12,963 nucleotides of DNA from Verrucomicrobiota bacterium (GTDB lineage Bacteria > Verrucomicrobiota > Verrucomicrobiia > Opitutales > Opitutaceae), in the NCBI GenBank assembly GCA_023391285.1, contig JAEWBF010000035.1, positions 1 to 12,963 on the forward strand. Direction: 5' to 3'. Below, piece by piece: positions 6,788-12,963 of this stretch (position 1 is its first letter; the number at the start of each line of letters is the position of its first letter). A program made the translations under genes and the position numbers. The notes below the pieces were generated by a model that searched no databases, had not been told where the DNA came from, and was given only the letters and a program-made list of their open reading frames with translations.

Positions 6788-8143
6788 TCACGCCGCCGCT
6801 CGCACCCGCCCTTTCCGCAAATCCTTCTGCTTCGCCATCGAAAACATCAGCAGCGCTCCCACCGCCGCCCACGGAATCATGAAATAAAAGAAATATTGGT
6901 AGCCCGTCCGATCCAGCAGCCGTCCCAATATCTGCATCGCGACTCCCGCGCCAATATACTGAAACGAATTGATGCACCCCGACGCGAACGCCGCCGCTTT
7001 CCGTCCGCCAATATCCATCGCCGCCGCCGGCCCCAACAGCGAATGCGTCGAATTCACCGTGAACGCGATCGCCACAAACGCCGTCGCGATCGCCACCGGC
7101 CCGCTCGCCTGCGACGCCGCCAAAATCACCAGCATCTCGAGGCAGTAAATCGCCGCCGCCACCGGCGCCCGCCGCCCCGCGAAAAACACGTCCGACACGA
7201 TCCCGGAAACAAACGATCCCGTCGACGCCACGAACGGAATCAAAAACACCACCGTCAGAAACAGCCCCGAATCCAAATCGATGTGCTGCACATCCTGCAG
7301 GTAGCGCGGAAACCATTGATCCACCGTCTGCCGCACCGCACCCGTGCACGCATACGCGCACGCCATGATCCACACGAACTTGTTCGTCACGATGTTCCAG
7401 AACACGTCCTTCATGCTCCCGTGCACGTCCTTGTCGTCGTGGTCCGCTTCACCCTTGTAGATGTTGTGATAACCCGCCTCTTCCGGCGTGTCCTTCACCA
7501 ACAACGCCACGGCCAGCGCCACGACAAATGCGATCCCCGCCGGCACCCAAAACAGCCACCGCCAATGCTGCGGCGGCACCTGCCACAACCCCACCAGCGT
7601 AAACCCCGCCAAGATCTTCGGCCCGAGTTGCCCGATCGCCACCCGCCCGAAATTGATCATGAAGCCAAACACGCCGGCGAATGTCCCGCGCTCCCGCTGA
7701 CTGAACCACGCCGCGTTCACTTTGATGAAACCCGGCGCACCGAACGCCTGCAGGTATCCATTTAATCCCCACAACAACGCGAACAACCACAGCAGCCCCA
7801 CGAACGACGCCGCCCCAAACGCCACATTCGCCACCACCGTCCCCGCCGCGCCGATCAACAACGCCCGCTTCCCGCCCAGCCGATCCGCCAGCAACCCGTT
7901 CAACACCTGGCCAAACGCATACGCGTAAAACGCGCCGCCCAGGATATCGCCCATGTTCTGGTTCGTGAACCCAAACTCCTGCGCAATCGACTTGTTCGCG
8001 ATCGGCATGTTGTAGCGACACATGTAGAAGCTCGCATACATGAAGCCGACCGTCGCCCAGTTCATCCCGCGGCGCGCCCCGTATCCACGCGGCAATACGC
8101 GCTTCGTCACGCTCTCGTTCGGAGCACCGGCAGGAAAATTCAT
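6788..8143 (-). CDS. MFS transporter, organophosphate:phosphate antiporter (OPA) type
   Basis: A 451-residue inner-membrane protein with about 12 predicted spans, likely exchanging an organic phosphate for inorganic phosphate. Family features: SFYMCRYNMPIANKSI (38-53), whose Arg43 matches the GlpT substrate Arg45; FYAYAFGQVLNGLLADRLGGKR (72-93), the MFS A-motif region between spans 2 and 3; and TGAVRQTVDQWFPRYL (267-282), whose Arg271 matches GlpT Arg269. The middle loop (about 218-248) is acidic and His-rich (EADHDDKD). The substrate (glycerol-3-phosphate, hexose phosphate, phosphoglycerate or PEP) cannot be read from sequence. The start at 8143 has no Shine-Dalgarno; Met27 (8065) is a possible alternative. 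It is convergent with the metallo-hydrolase and divergent from pyruvate kinase, with 320 bases between the two starts. Confidence 0.9.
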   Translation of the reverse strand: MNFPAGAPNESVTKRVLPRGYGARRGMNWATVGFMYASFYMCRYNMPIANKSIAQEFGFTNQNMGDILGGAFYAYAFGQVLNGLLADRLGGKRALLIGAAGTVVANVAFGAASFVGLLWLFALLWGLNGYLQAFGAPGFIKVNAAWFSQRERGTFAGVFGFMINFGRVAIGQLGPKILAGFTLVGLWQVPPQHWRWLFWVPAGIAFVVALAVALLVKDTPEEAGYHNIYKGEADHDDKDVHGSMKDVFWNIVTNKFVWIMACAYACTGAVRQTVDQWFPRYLQDVQHIDLDSGLFLTVVFLIPFVASTGSFVSGIVSDVFFAGRRAPVAAAIYCLEMLVILAASQASGPVAIATAFVAIAFTVNSTHSLLGPAAAMDIGGRKAAAFASGCINSFQYIGAGVAMQILGRLLDRTGYQYFFYFMIPWAAVGALLMFSMAKQKDLRKGRVRAAA

Positions 8144-8463
8144 CGGGCCGGCGTTGTAGCCGTTCTGTCATAACCTGCACGGAAATTCGCCACTGCGCCG
8201 GGTAGGGCGAGCCGTCCCCGGCGAGCCGCAACGCCACGCCTTCCACCGGTCTCACCTCACCGTCCAACCACCCACGATTCGCCTCCCCTCCCAAAACGCG
8301 ACCAGCCTTTCCCACAAAACGCCCACGCACCGCCCTTGCTCCCTTCCGCCTCCCTCCCGCTCAATTATCCCGCCGATCTCTCCATGCTTCTCCTCCAGTC
8401 TACAGCGTGACCCGCGTTCCCGTTGCCCGCTCCCCGCCCGCTCTCTTGCAAAATCCTTCGCCT
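8144..8463. other. 320-base divergent intergenic region between transporter and pyruvate kinase
   Basis: It must carry promoters for both flanking genes, but I found no convincing -35/-10 pair on either strand. It contains hairpin copy C (8202-8228) and long pyrimidine-rich stretches on the plus strand. An AT-rich CAATTAT at 8362-8368 (minus strand: GATAAT) is the only -10-like spot and lacks a good -35. The in-frame GTG at 8407 is not the likely pyruvate kinase start. No gene is visible. Confidence 0.5.
8202..8228 (+). repeat. 27-bp hairpin element, copy C (not after a stop codon)
   Basis: Leader GTAG, arm GGCGAGCCG, loop TCCC, arm CGGCGAGCC, then G; 7 of 9 positions pair, with a central tandem G-A/A-G mismatch. 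It is the only copy not next to the 3' end of a plus-strand gene, lying 58 bases upstream of the transporter start. Confidence 0.75.
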
Positions 8464-9900
8464 ATGACCGTTCCCGCCGACCCGTTTCGCCGCACCAAGA
8501 TCATCTTCACCCTCGGTCCCGCGACCGAAAGCGAAGCGATGCTGGAGAAGCTCATCGCCGGCGGCGCCGACATCGTCCGCCTCAACATGGCGCACGCGAA
8601 ACACGAATGGACCCGCACCATCATCCGGCGTATCCGCGAAGTCAGCACACGCGTCGGCCGCGAGGTCGGCGTGATGATGGACATCAAGGGTCCTGAAATC
8701 CGCACCGGCGACGTCGCCACGCCCATCGATCTCAAGCCCGGCGAAATCTTCGACTTCACCGTCCAACCCGCCGCCGGGGGCGACATCGCCCACGAGGTCC
8801 GCTCCGTCGACGTCAACTACCGCGACCTCGTCAACGACATCAAGGTCGGCGACACCGTTCTGGTCGACAACGGCCTCATCCGCCTCGAGGTCCTCGAAAA
8901 AGACGCCGCCCACATCCGCTGCCGCGTGCTCATCCCCGGCCAGCTCAGCTCGCGCCGTCACATCAATCTTCCCGGCGTCCGCGTAAACCTTCCTTCCTTC
9001 ACCGAAAAGGACCGCGGCGACACCCTCGTCGGCATCGAAGAAGGCATCGACTTCGTCGCCCTTTCCTTCGTGCGCGAGGCCAAGGACATCGATGACCTCC
9101 GCGGCTTCCTCCACCAAAACAACTCCCGCGCCCGCATCATCGCCAAAATCGAGGATCAATCCGCCATCTCCAACCTCGACGAAATCGTCCAAGCCTGCGA
9201 CGGCCTCATGGTCGCCCGCGGCGATCTCGGCATCGAGTGCCCGTTCGAAGACCTTCCCGTCATCCAGCGCCGAGCCGTCCGCGCCTGCCTCACCCAGGGC
9301 CGCCCCGTCATCGTCGCCACGCACATGCTCGAGTCGATGATCTCGCAGCCGGTCCCCACGCGCGCCGAAATCACCGACGTCGCCAACGCCGTCTACGAGC
9401 GCGCCGACTGCGTCATGCTCTCCGGCGAAACCACCGTCGGCAAATACCCGTTCGAATGCGTGCAGATGCTCGACAAGATCGCCCGCCGCATCGAATCCGA
9501 AAACGATCCCAACCGCGACGAACCCGCCGTGTTCGCCACGGAGAAGATGAAACTCCTCCACTCGGCCGCCGTCCTCGCGAACGAAATCCCGCATTCGAAG
9601 ATCCTCACCTTCACCCGCCACGGCTTCATGGCCCACGGCCTCGCCGCCCTCCGCCCCAACGCCGCGCCGATCTTCGCATTCACGCCGCACGTTCAACTCC
9701 TCCGCCAGCTCCGCATCCTCCGCGCCGTCGAGCCGTTTCAACTCCACTTCGATACCGACCCCAACGTCACCATCGAAAACGCCATCTCCCTGCTGCGCCA
9801 CGCCGGCCGCATCACGCCCGGCGACAAACTCATCGTCGCCACCGACATCCTCGCCCAAGACCGCCTCATCGACGCGATCCAACTCCGCACCGTCCGCTAA
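8464..9900 (+). CDS. pyk: Pyruvate kinase
   Basis: Cytoplasmic glycolytic enzyme converting phosphoenolpyruvate and ADP to pyruvate and ATP. The 478-residue length fits bacterial PykF/PykA. Visible landmarks: TKIIFTLGPAT (11-21), IVRLNMAHAKHE (37-48), MDIKGPEIRTG (72-82), a B domain over roughly 85-175, VALSFVREAKDI (198-209), IIAKIED with catalytic Lys228 and Mg ligand Glu230, ARGDLGIE with Asp254, VIVATHMLESM (282-292), the LSGETTVGKYP block (319-329), and a C-terminal regulatory domain from about 355. Differences from the usual consensus: RLNFSH reads RLNMAH, DTKGPEIRT reads DIKGPEIRT, and ATQML reads ATHML. Glu78, associated with K+-dependent enzymes, is kept. The ATG at 8464 was chosen over the GTG at 8407 because the family N-terminus starts just after it. 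Two hairpin elements follow the stop directly. Confidence 0.97.
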   Translation: MTVPADPFRRTKIIFTLGPATESEAMLEKLIAGGADIVRLNMAHAKHEWTRTIIRRIREVSTRVGREVGVMMDIKGPEIRTGDVATPIDLKPGEIFDFTVQPAAGGDIAHEVRSVDVNYRDLVNDIKVGDTVLVDNGLIRLEVLEKDAAHIRCRVLIPGQLSSRRHINLPGVRVNLPSFTEKDRGDTLVGIEEGIDFVALSFVREAKDIDDLRGFLHQNNSRARIIAKIEDQSAISNLDEIVQACDGLMVARGDLGIECPFEDLPVIQRRAVRACLTQGRPVIVATHMLESMISQPVPTRAEITDVANAVYERADCVMLSGETTVGKYPFECVQMLDKIARRIESENDPNRDEPAVFATEKMKLLHSAAVLANEIPHSKILTFTRHGFMAHGLAALRPNAAPIFAFTPHVQLLRQLRILRAVEPFQLHFDTDPNVTIENAISLLRHAGRITPGDKLIVATDILAQDRLIDAIQLRTVR

Positions 9901-9901
9901 G

Positions 9902-9927
9902 GTGGAGCCCGCCGTCCCCGTCGGGCT
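9902..9927 (+). repeat. Hairpin element, copy D1 (variant)
   Basis: Leader GTGG, arm AGCCCGCCG, loop TCCC, arm CGTCGGGCT; 8 of 9 positions pair. The left arm differs most from the other copies, yet the right arm has changed to match. It starts one base after the pyruvate kinase stop codon and is followed directly by copy D2. Confidence 0.75.
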
Positions 9928-9928
9928 G

Positions 9929-9955
9929 GTAGGGCGAGCCGTCCCCGGCGGGCCG
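9929..9955 (+). repeat. 27-bp hairpin element, copy D2
   Basis: Leader GTAG, arm GGCGAGCCG, loop TCCC, arm CGGCGGGCC, then G; 7 of 9 positions pair. It is in direct tandem with D1. The 92 bases from here to the next gene show no further clear feature. Confidence 0.8.
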
Positions 9956-10047
9956 TTTTCGCGCGCGCTCGCATCCATCGCGCAACACCCACTAAACGCT
10001 TGCGCCGCCGCCTCTCCCGGATTCGTTCGCGACACCTTCGCACGTTC

Positions 10048-10431
10048 ATGCGCCGCCGCATCTCCCTGATCCTCACGCTCGCCGCCTGGCTCCTCGCCAC
10101 CGGCAGCCACTGGGATTTGGTGCAGACGTTCGCCTGGGGCCGGATGATCGCGACCTACTCGCAGACCGTTCCCCTCGCCGAAGCCATCCGGCTCACGTTC
10201 ACGCCGGAAAACATGTGCGGCGTCTGCTCCGCCGTATCCACGGCGAAACAACAAACGTCCGCCGCCGCCATCCCCGGCGGTAAACTCGACGGCAAAGTCC
10301 TTCTGGTCTTCGCGCCCGTTCCCACCCCCGTCGTCGCCGCTCCCTCTTTCTCCTCGTCGGTTTTCGACCACGCCGCCGTTCCGTTCTCCGAACGCGCCGC
10401 CCCGCCCGTCCCGCCACCGCGCGCCGCCTAA
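10048..10431 (+). CDS. Small exported protein with a CxxC motif, upstream of TonB receptor
   Basis: A 127-residue product, not a characterised family to my knowledge. Residues 1-20 (MRRRISLILTLAAWLLATGS) form an Arg-rich start and one hydrophobic segment: a signal peptide or membrane anchor. The next part has an FAWGRMIATYSQTVPLAEAI stretch (28-47), then TFTPENMCGVCSAV with Cys57 and Cys60. The tail (about 85-127) is Pro/Ala-rich and disordered-looking. Small proteins of this layout (signal, AW..M...YS, then a TF...C..C element) are, as I recall, found beside TonB receptors in Verrucomicrobiota, but I could not check this. A periplasmic metal-binding or thiol role is an inference from the CxxC pair and the neighbouring receptor and PepSY genes. 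The frame is open upstream to a TTG at 10000; the ATG gives the cleanest signal peptide. No Shine-Dalgarno sequence is visible. Confidence 0.65.
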   Translation: MRRRISLILTLAAWLLATGSHWDLVQTFAWGRMIATYSQTVPLAEAIRLTFTPENMCGVCSAVSTAKQQTSAAAIPGGKLDGKVLLVFAPVPTPVVAAPSFSSSVFDHAAVPFSERAAPPVPPPRAA

Positions 10432-10445
10432 GCCGCGCCGCCTTT

Positions 10446-10472
10446 GTAGGGCGGGGTCTCCCGACCCCGCCG
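10446..10472 (+). repeat. 27-bp hairpin element, copy E
   Basis: Leader GTAG, arm GGCGGGGTC, loop TCCC, arm GACCCCGCC, then G; all 9 positions pair. It begins 14 bases after the stop of the CxxC protein gene and 88 bases before the TonB receptor ends its leader, so it sits between two genes that may share a transcript. Confidence 0.85.
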
Positions 10473-10560
10473 CTCCGCGTGCGCACCATCGCAATGCTTC
10501 GAGCCCGCGCACCCCCGCACTCGCACATCCGTGCGCACCCACCACACACCCGTGCATCTC

Positions 10561-12609
10561 ATGAAATCTTTCTCCTCCTTCCTTCTCTTCCCTCTCGCCC
10601 TCACGCCCCTCGTCAACGCCAGCGAACCTCTCGTCCAACTCGCGCCCCTCGACGTCATCGCCGAACGCACGCCCAGCCTCACCGTCAACACCTTCGCCGC
10701 GACCGCCGCCGAACTTCGCCTCACCCCCGGCGCCACCGAACTCGTGGACGCCGCCCGCTTCCTCCGCGGCCGCGCCTCCACGCTCGAGGACACATTTTTT
10801 CTCTCGCCCGGCGTGATCGCGCAATCCCGCTTCGGCTCCGACGAAGCCCGCCTCTCCATTCGCGGCTCCGGCCTCCAACGCACGTTCCACGGCCGCGGCC
10901 TTCGCATCCTTCAGGACGGCATCCCGCTCAACCTCGCCGACGGCGGTTTCGACATGCAAGCGATCGAACCTCTCGCCGCCGCCCACGTCAGCGTGTGGCG
11001 CGGCGCCAACGCCCTCGCCCTCGGCGCCTCCACCCTCGGCGGCGCCATCGACTACGTCTCCCGCACCGGCCGTCTCGATCCACCCTACTTCGCCCGCCTC
11101 GAACTCGGCTCCTGGAACTACCTCCGCACCGGCCTCGCGGTCGGCGGCATCCGCGGCGACCTCGACGCCTACGCATCCTTCACTCGCTCTTCGCAGGACA
11201 GTTTTCGCGACCACGCCCGCCAGGAAAATTACCGCCTCTTCTCCAACTTCGGATTCCGCCACTCGCCGACCGCCGAAACGCGCCTCTTCCTCACCGCCGT
11301 CCGCACCGATTCCGAACTTCCCGGCAACCTCACCAAAGCCCAGCTCAACACCACCCCTTCCCAAGCCAACCCTGGCAACATCGCCCTCCACCAAAAACGC
11401 GACTTCGACCTTCTCCGGCTCGCCAGCAAAACCACCGTTCGCACCGGGGACACGACGTGGAACATCACCGCCGCCTGGTCCTACAAGGATCTCGATCACC
11501 CGATCTTCCAAGTCATCGACCAGCTCTCCAACGACGTCCTCCTCGGCGCCTTCATCACCCACACCGGTCATTTCGCCGACCACGCCCACCTCCTCCGCGC
11601 CGGCGTCCTCTTCAACCGCGGCGAAACCCAAGCCGCCAACTTCACCAACACCGCCGGTCGCCGCACCACGCTCGTCTCCTCCGCCACCCAAACCGCCACC
11701 AACCTCGAAGCCTTCATCGAAGATCAACTCACGCTCGCCCGCGGCTTCACTTTTGTCTTCGGCGCCAGCGCCGCCGCCAACCGACGCGAGAACGCCCATA
11801 CCTTCGGCCCCACTCCCGACTACGCCTTCGATTACCACCGCCTCATGCCGAAACTCGGCCTCCGCTACGACACCGCCAATCTTCAACTCTACACGAACAT
11901 CTCCTCCAGCTACGAACCGCCATCCTTCAGCGAAACGCTCACGCTCAACACCGCCCGCCACGCCCAAACCGCCACGACCTTCGAACTCGGCACCCGCGGC
12001 ACCCACGGCCCGCTCCGTTGGGACCTCTCCCTCTATCACGCCGCCCTCGAACACGAACTCCTCGCGCTCGATCACGACAACAACCCCGCCACTCCCGCCG
12101 CCACCGTCAACGCCCGCGACACGCTCCACCAAGGCATCGAACTCGCCGTCGAACTCGACCTCCTCGGCACCTCCTGGATCTCGCCCCCCTCTTCCGTCCA
12201 CCGCCTCGTCTTCCGCACCGCCTGGACCTACAACCGCCTCAAATTCGACAACGACCCCCTCTACGCCAACAACACCCTCGCCGGCCTCCCGCCCCACCTC
12301 CTCCGCGGCGAACTCACCTGGGAAACCCCTTCTCACTTCTACGCCGGCCCCACCTTTGAGTGGTCTCCAAAAAAAACCTACATTGATTTCCGCAACACCT
12401 TCGCCGCCGACGCCTATGCGATCGCCGGCTTCCGCTGCGGCTATCGCCCGTCCCGCGGCGTCGCCTGCTTCCTCGAAGCCCGCAACGTATTCAACAAGCA
12501 CTACGCCGCCACCACCGGCGTGATCGAATCCGCCGCGTCCACCGACCAACCGCAATTTCTCCCCGGCGACACCCGCTCCCTCTACGCCGGCCTCGAATAC
12601 CGCTGGTAG
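10561..12609 (+). CDS. TonB-dependent outer-membrane receptor
   Basis: A 682-residue outer-membrane beta-barrel transporter, probably for a ferric siderophore or other metal chelate, energised by TonB-ExbBD. The signal peptide is MKSFSSFLLFPLALTPLVNA, with cleavage likely after Ala20. A TonB-box-like LDVIAER lies at 30-36. The plug domain (about 65-170) has LEDTFFLSPGV (75-85), RLSIRGSGLQRTFHGRGLR (97-115), LQDGIPLNLADGGFD (117-131) and VWRGANALALGASTLGGAIDYVS (145-167), the usual end of the plug. The remainder shows alternating barrel strands and ends in ...GLEYRW, a typical aromatic C-terminus for outer-membrane assembly. A GTG 30 bases upstream is in frame but would precede the signal peptide. 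The substrate cannot be read from sequence. The downstream PepSY-TM gene and upstream CxxC protein point to metal uptake. Hairpin copy F abuts the stop. Confidence 0.93.
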   Translation: MKSFSSFLLFPLALTPLVNASEPLVQLAPLDVIAERTPSLTVNTFAATAAELRLTPGATELVDAARFLRGRASTLEDTFFLSPGVIAQSRFGSDEARLSIRGSGLQRTFHGRGLRILQDGIPLNLADGGFDMQAIEPLAAAHVSVWRGANALALGASTLGGAIDYVSRTGRLDPPYFARLELGSWNYLRTGLAVGGIRGDLDAYASFTRSSQDSFRDHARQENYRLFSNFGFRHSPTAETRLFLTAVRTDSELPGNLTKAQLNTTPSQANPGNIALHQKRDFDLLRLASKTTVRTGDTTWNITAAWSYKDLDHPIFQVIDQLSNDVLLGAFITHTGHFADHAHLLRAGVLFNRGETQAANFTNTAGRRTTLVSSATQTATNLEAFIEDQLTLARGFTFVFGASAAANRRENAHTFGPTPDYAFDYHRLMPKLGLRYDTANLQLYTNISSSYEPPSFSETLTLNTARHAQTATTFELGTRGTHGPLRWDLSLYHAALEHELLALDHDNNPATPAATVNARDTLHQGIELAVELDLLGTSWISPPSSVHRLVFRTAWTYNRLKFDNDPLYANNTLAGLPPHLLRGELTWETPSHFYAGPTFEWSPKKTYIDFRNTFAADAYAIAGFRCGYRPSRGVACFLEARNVFNKHYAATTGVIESAASTDQPQFLPGDTRSLYAGLEYRW

Positions 12610-12636
12610 GTAGGGCGGGTTGTCCCCAACCCGCCG
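12610..12636 (+). repeat. 27-bp hairpin element, copy F
   Basis: Leader GTAG, arm GGCGGGTTG, loop TCCC, arm CAACCCGCC, then G; all 9 positions pair. It starts immediately after the TAG stop of the TonB receptor. It differs from copy B by one compensated base pair in the stem. Confidence 0.87.
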
Positions 12637-12693
12637 TTCCTCCCGCCTTCTCAACTTCCCCCAAATCTCCCCCTCACCTCCCCCCGCCAAAGT

Positions 12694-12723
12694 CCCCTCT
12701 ATCAAGAGGGGTGCCCGAAGGGC
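12694..12723. repeat. Double hairpin upstream of PepSY-TM gene
   Basis: Two adjacent stems: CCCCTCT-ATCA-AGAGGGG (7 bp, 12694-12711), then GCCC-GAA-GGGC (4 bp, 12713-12723), followed by GGGGTGTGTTC. It is distinct from the 27-bp family. It looks like a REP-type dispersed repeat. The first stem could also act as a transcript end for the receptor gene, but no T-run follows. Confidence 0.65.
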
Positions 12724-12752
12724 GGGGTGTGTTCAAAACGCCTCCCCTCTCC

Positions 12753-12963
12753 ATGCCTTCCCCCACTCCCTCCCCGCCTAACTCGCCCGCCCCCTCCGCC
12801 CTCTACCGCGCCGGCTGGCGCTGGCACTTTTTCGCCGGCCTCCTCGTTGCCCCATTCGCCACCTTCCTCGCGATCACCGGCGCGATCTACCTCTGGCAAC
12901 CGCAATACGAAGCCCCCCGCTACCCCGACCTTCTCGCCGCTTCCACCATCCCCCCACCCTCCA
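12753..12963 (+). CDS. PepSY-associated membrane protein, N-terminal part (runs off right edge)
   Basis: 70 codons are visible. After a Pro/Ser-rich start (residues 1-16), the sequence LYRAGWRWHFFAGLLVAPF (17-35) and LAITGAIYLWQPQYE (39-53) reproduces the opening signature of PepSY-TM proteins (YR..WRWHF.AGL...PF....TG..YL..P..E): a basic/aromatic entry followed by the first membrane span. Such inner-membrane proteins often accompany TonB receptors, and some are implicated in periplasmic reduction of ferric siderophores. That role is inferred here from the neighbouring receptor. The rest of the gene, including any PepSY domains and further spans, lies outside the window. No Shine-Dalgarno sequence; the leader is pyrimidine-rich. 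Confidence 0.88.
   Translation, partial: MPSPTPSPPNSPAPSALYRAGWRWHFFAGLLVAPFATFLAITGAIYLWQPQYEAPRYPDLLAASTIPPPS

Noticed and set aside
8336..8370. TTGCTC ... CAATTAT as a pyruvate kinase promoter, or GATAAT as a minus-strand -10
   Set aside because: The plus-strand spacing is too long for a normal promoter, and the minus-strand box has no credible -35.
8365..12705. 1446-codon open frame on the minus strand across pyruvate kinase and the TonB receptor
   Set aside because: It is antisense to two clear genes and encodes a low-complexity Gly/Ala/Glu/Val/Asp-rich product without recognisable domains. C-rich third positions of the plus-strand codons remove stops in this antisense frame.
1..12963. 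CRISPR array, tRNA, rRNA, insertion sequence, toxin-antitoxin or defence genes
   Set aside because: No spaced direct repeats of CRISPR type, no tRNA-like cloverleaf, no transposase or integrase motif and no defence domain was seen. The tandem arrays here have 7-10 bp units without spacers.

Overview
The window is GC-rich DNA, probably from a Verrucomicrobiota of the Opitutales/Opitutaceae type. That assignment is an inference from three things: the strong C-in-third-position codon bias, the pyrimidine-rich leaders without Shine-Dalgarno motifs, and the short periodic and hairpin repeats between genes. No rRNA or other marker settles the taxonomy. I see no tRNA, rRNA, CRISPR array, transposase or phage gene.

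Layout. Positions 1-214 hold the N-terminal part of a small membrane protein on the minus strand. It is divergent from a plus-strand run: an RsuA-type 16S rRNA pseudouridine synthase (437-1132), a GalU-like nucleotidyltransferase whose glycine-rich loop is missing (1337-2179), a 1132-residue fusion of a fucokinase-like GHMP sugar kinase with a UDP-glucose-pyrophosphorylase-family domain (2260-5658), and a YycJ-like metallo-beta-lactamase-fold hydrolase (5894-6697). A minus-strand organophosphate:phosphate antiporter-type MFS transporter (6788-8143) converges on the hydrolase. It is divergent from pyruvate kinase (8464-9900). Next comes a likely metal-uptake block: a small exported CxxC protein (10048-10431), a TonB-dependent receptor (10561-12609) and the start of a PepSY-TM protein (12753 to the window edge).

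How the genes may work together. The GalU-like protein and the kinase/pyrophosphorylase fusion are neighbours in one orientation and suggest a salvage route: free sugar to sugar-1-phosphate to NDP-sugar. The CxxC protein, outer-membrane receptor and PepSY-TM protein look like one pathway for taking up and processing a metal chelate, possibly with reduction of the metal. Pyruvate kinase and the phospho-compound transporter share an intergenic region and could share regulation.

The most striking non-coding feature is a family of seven 27-bp elements of constant design: leader GTAG, a 9-nt arm, loop TCCC, a 9-nt arm. Arm sequences vary with compensating changes. All seven lie in the same orientation, and six follow the stop codon of a plus-strand gene within about 14 nt. 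There are also arrays with 7-, 9- or 10-bp periods. Two of the heptamer arrays lie inside the kinase/pyrophosphorylase coding region.
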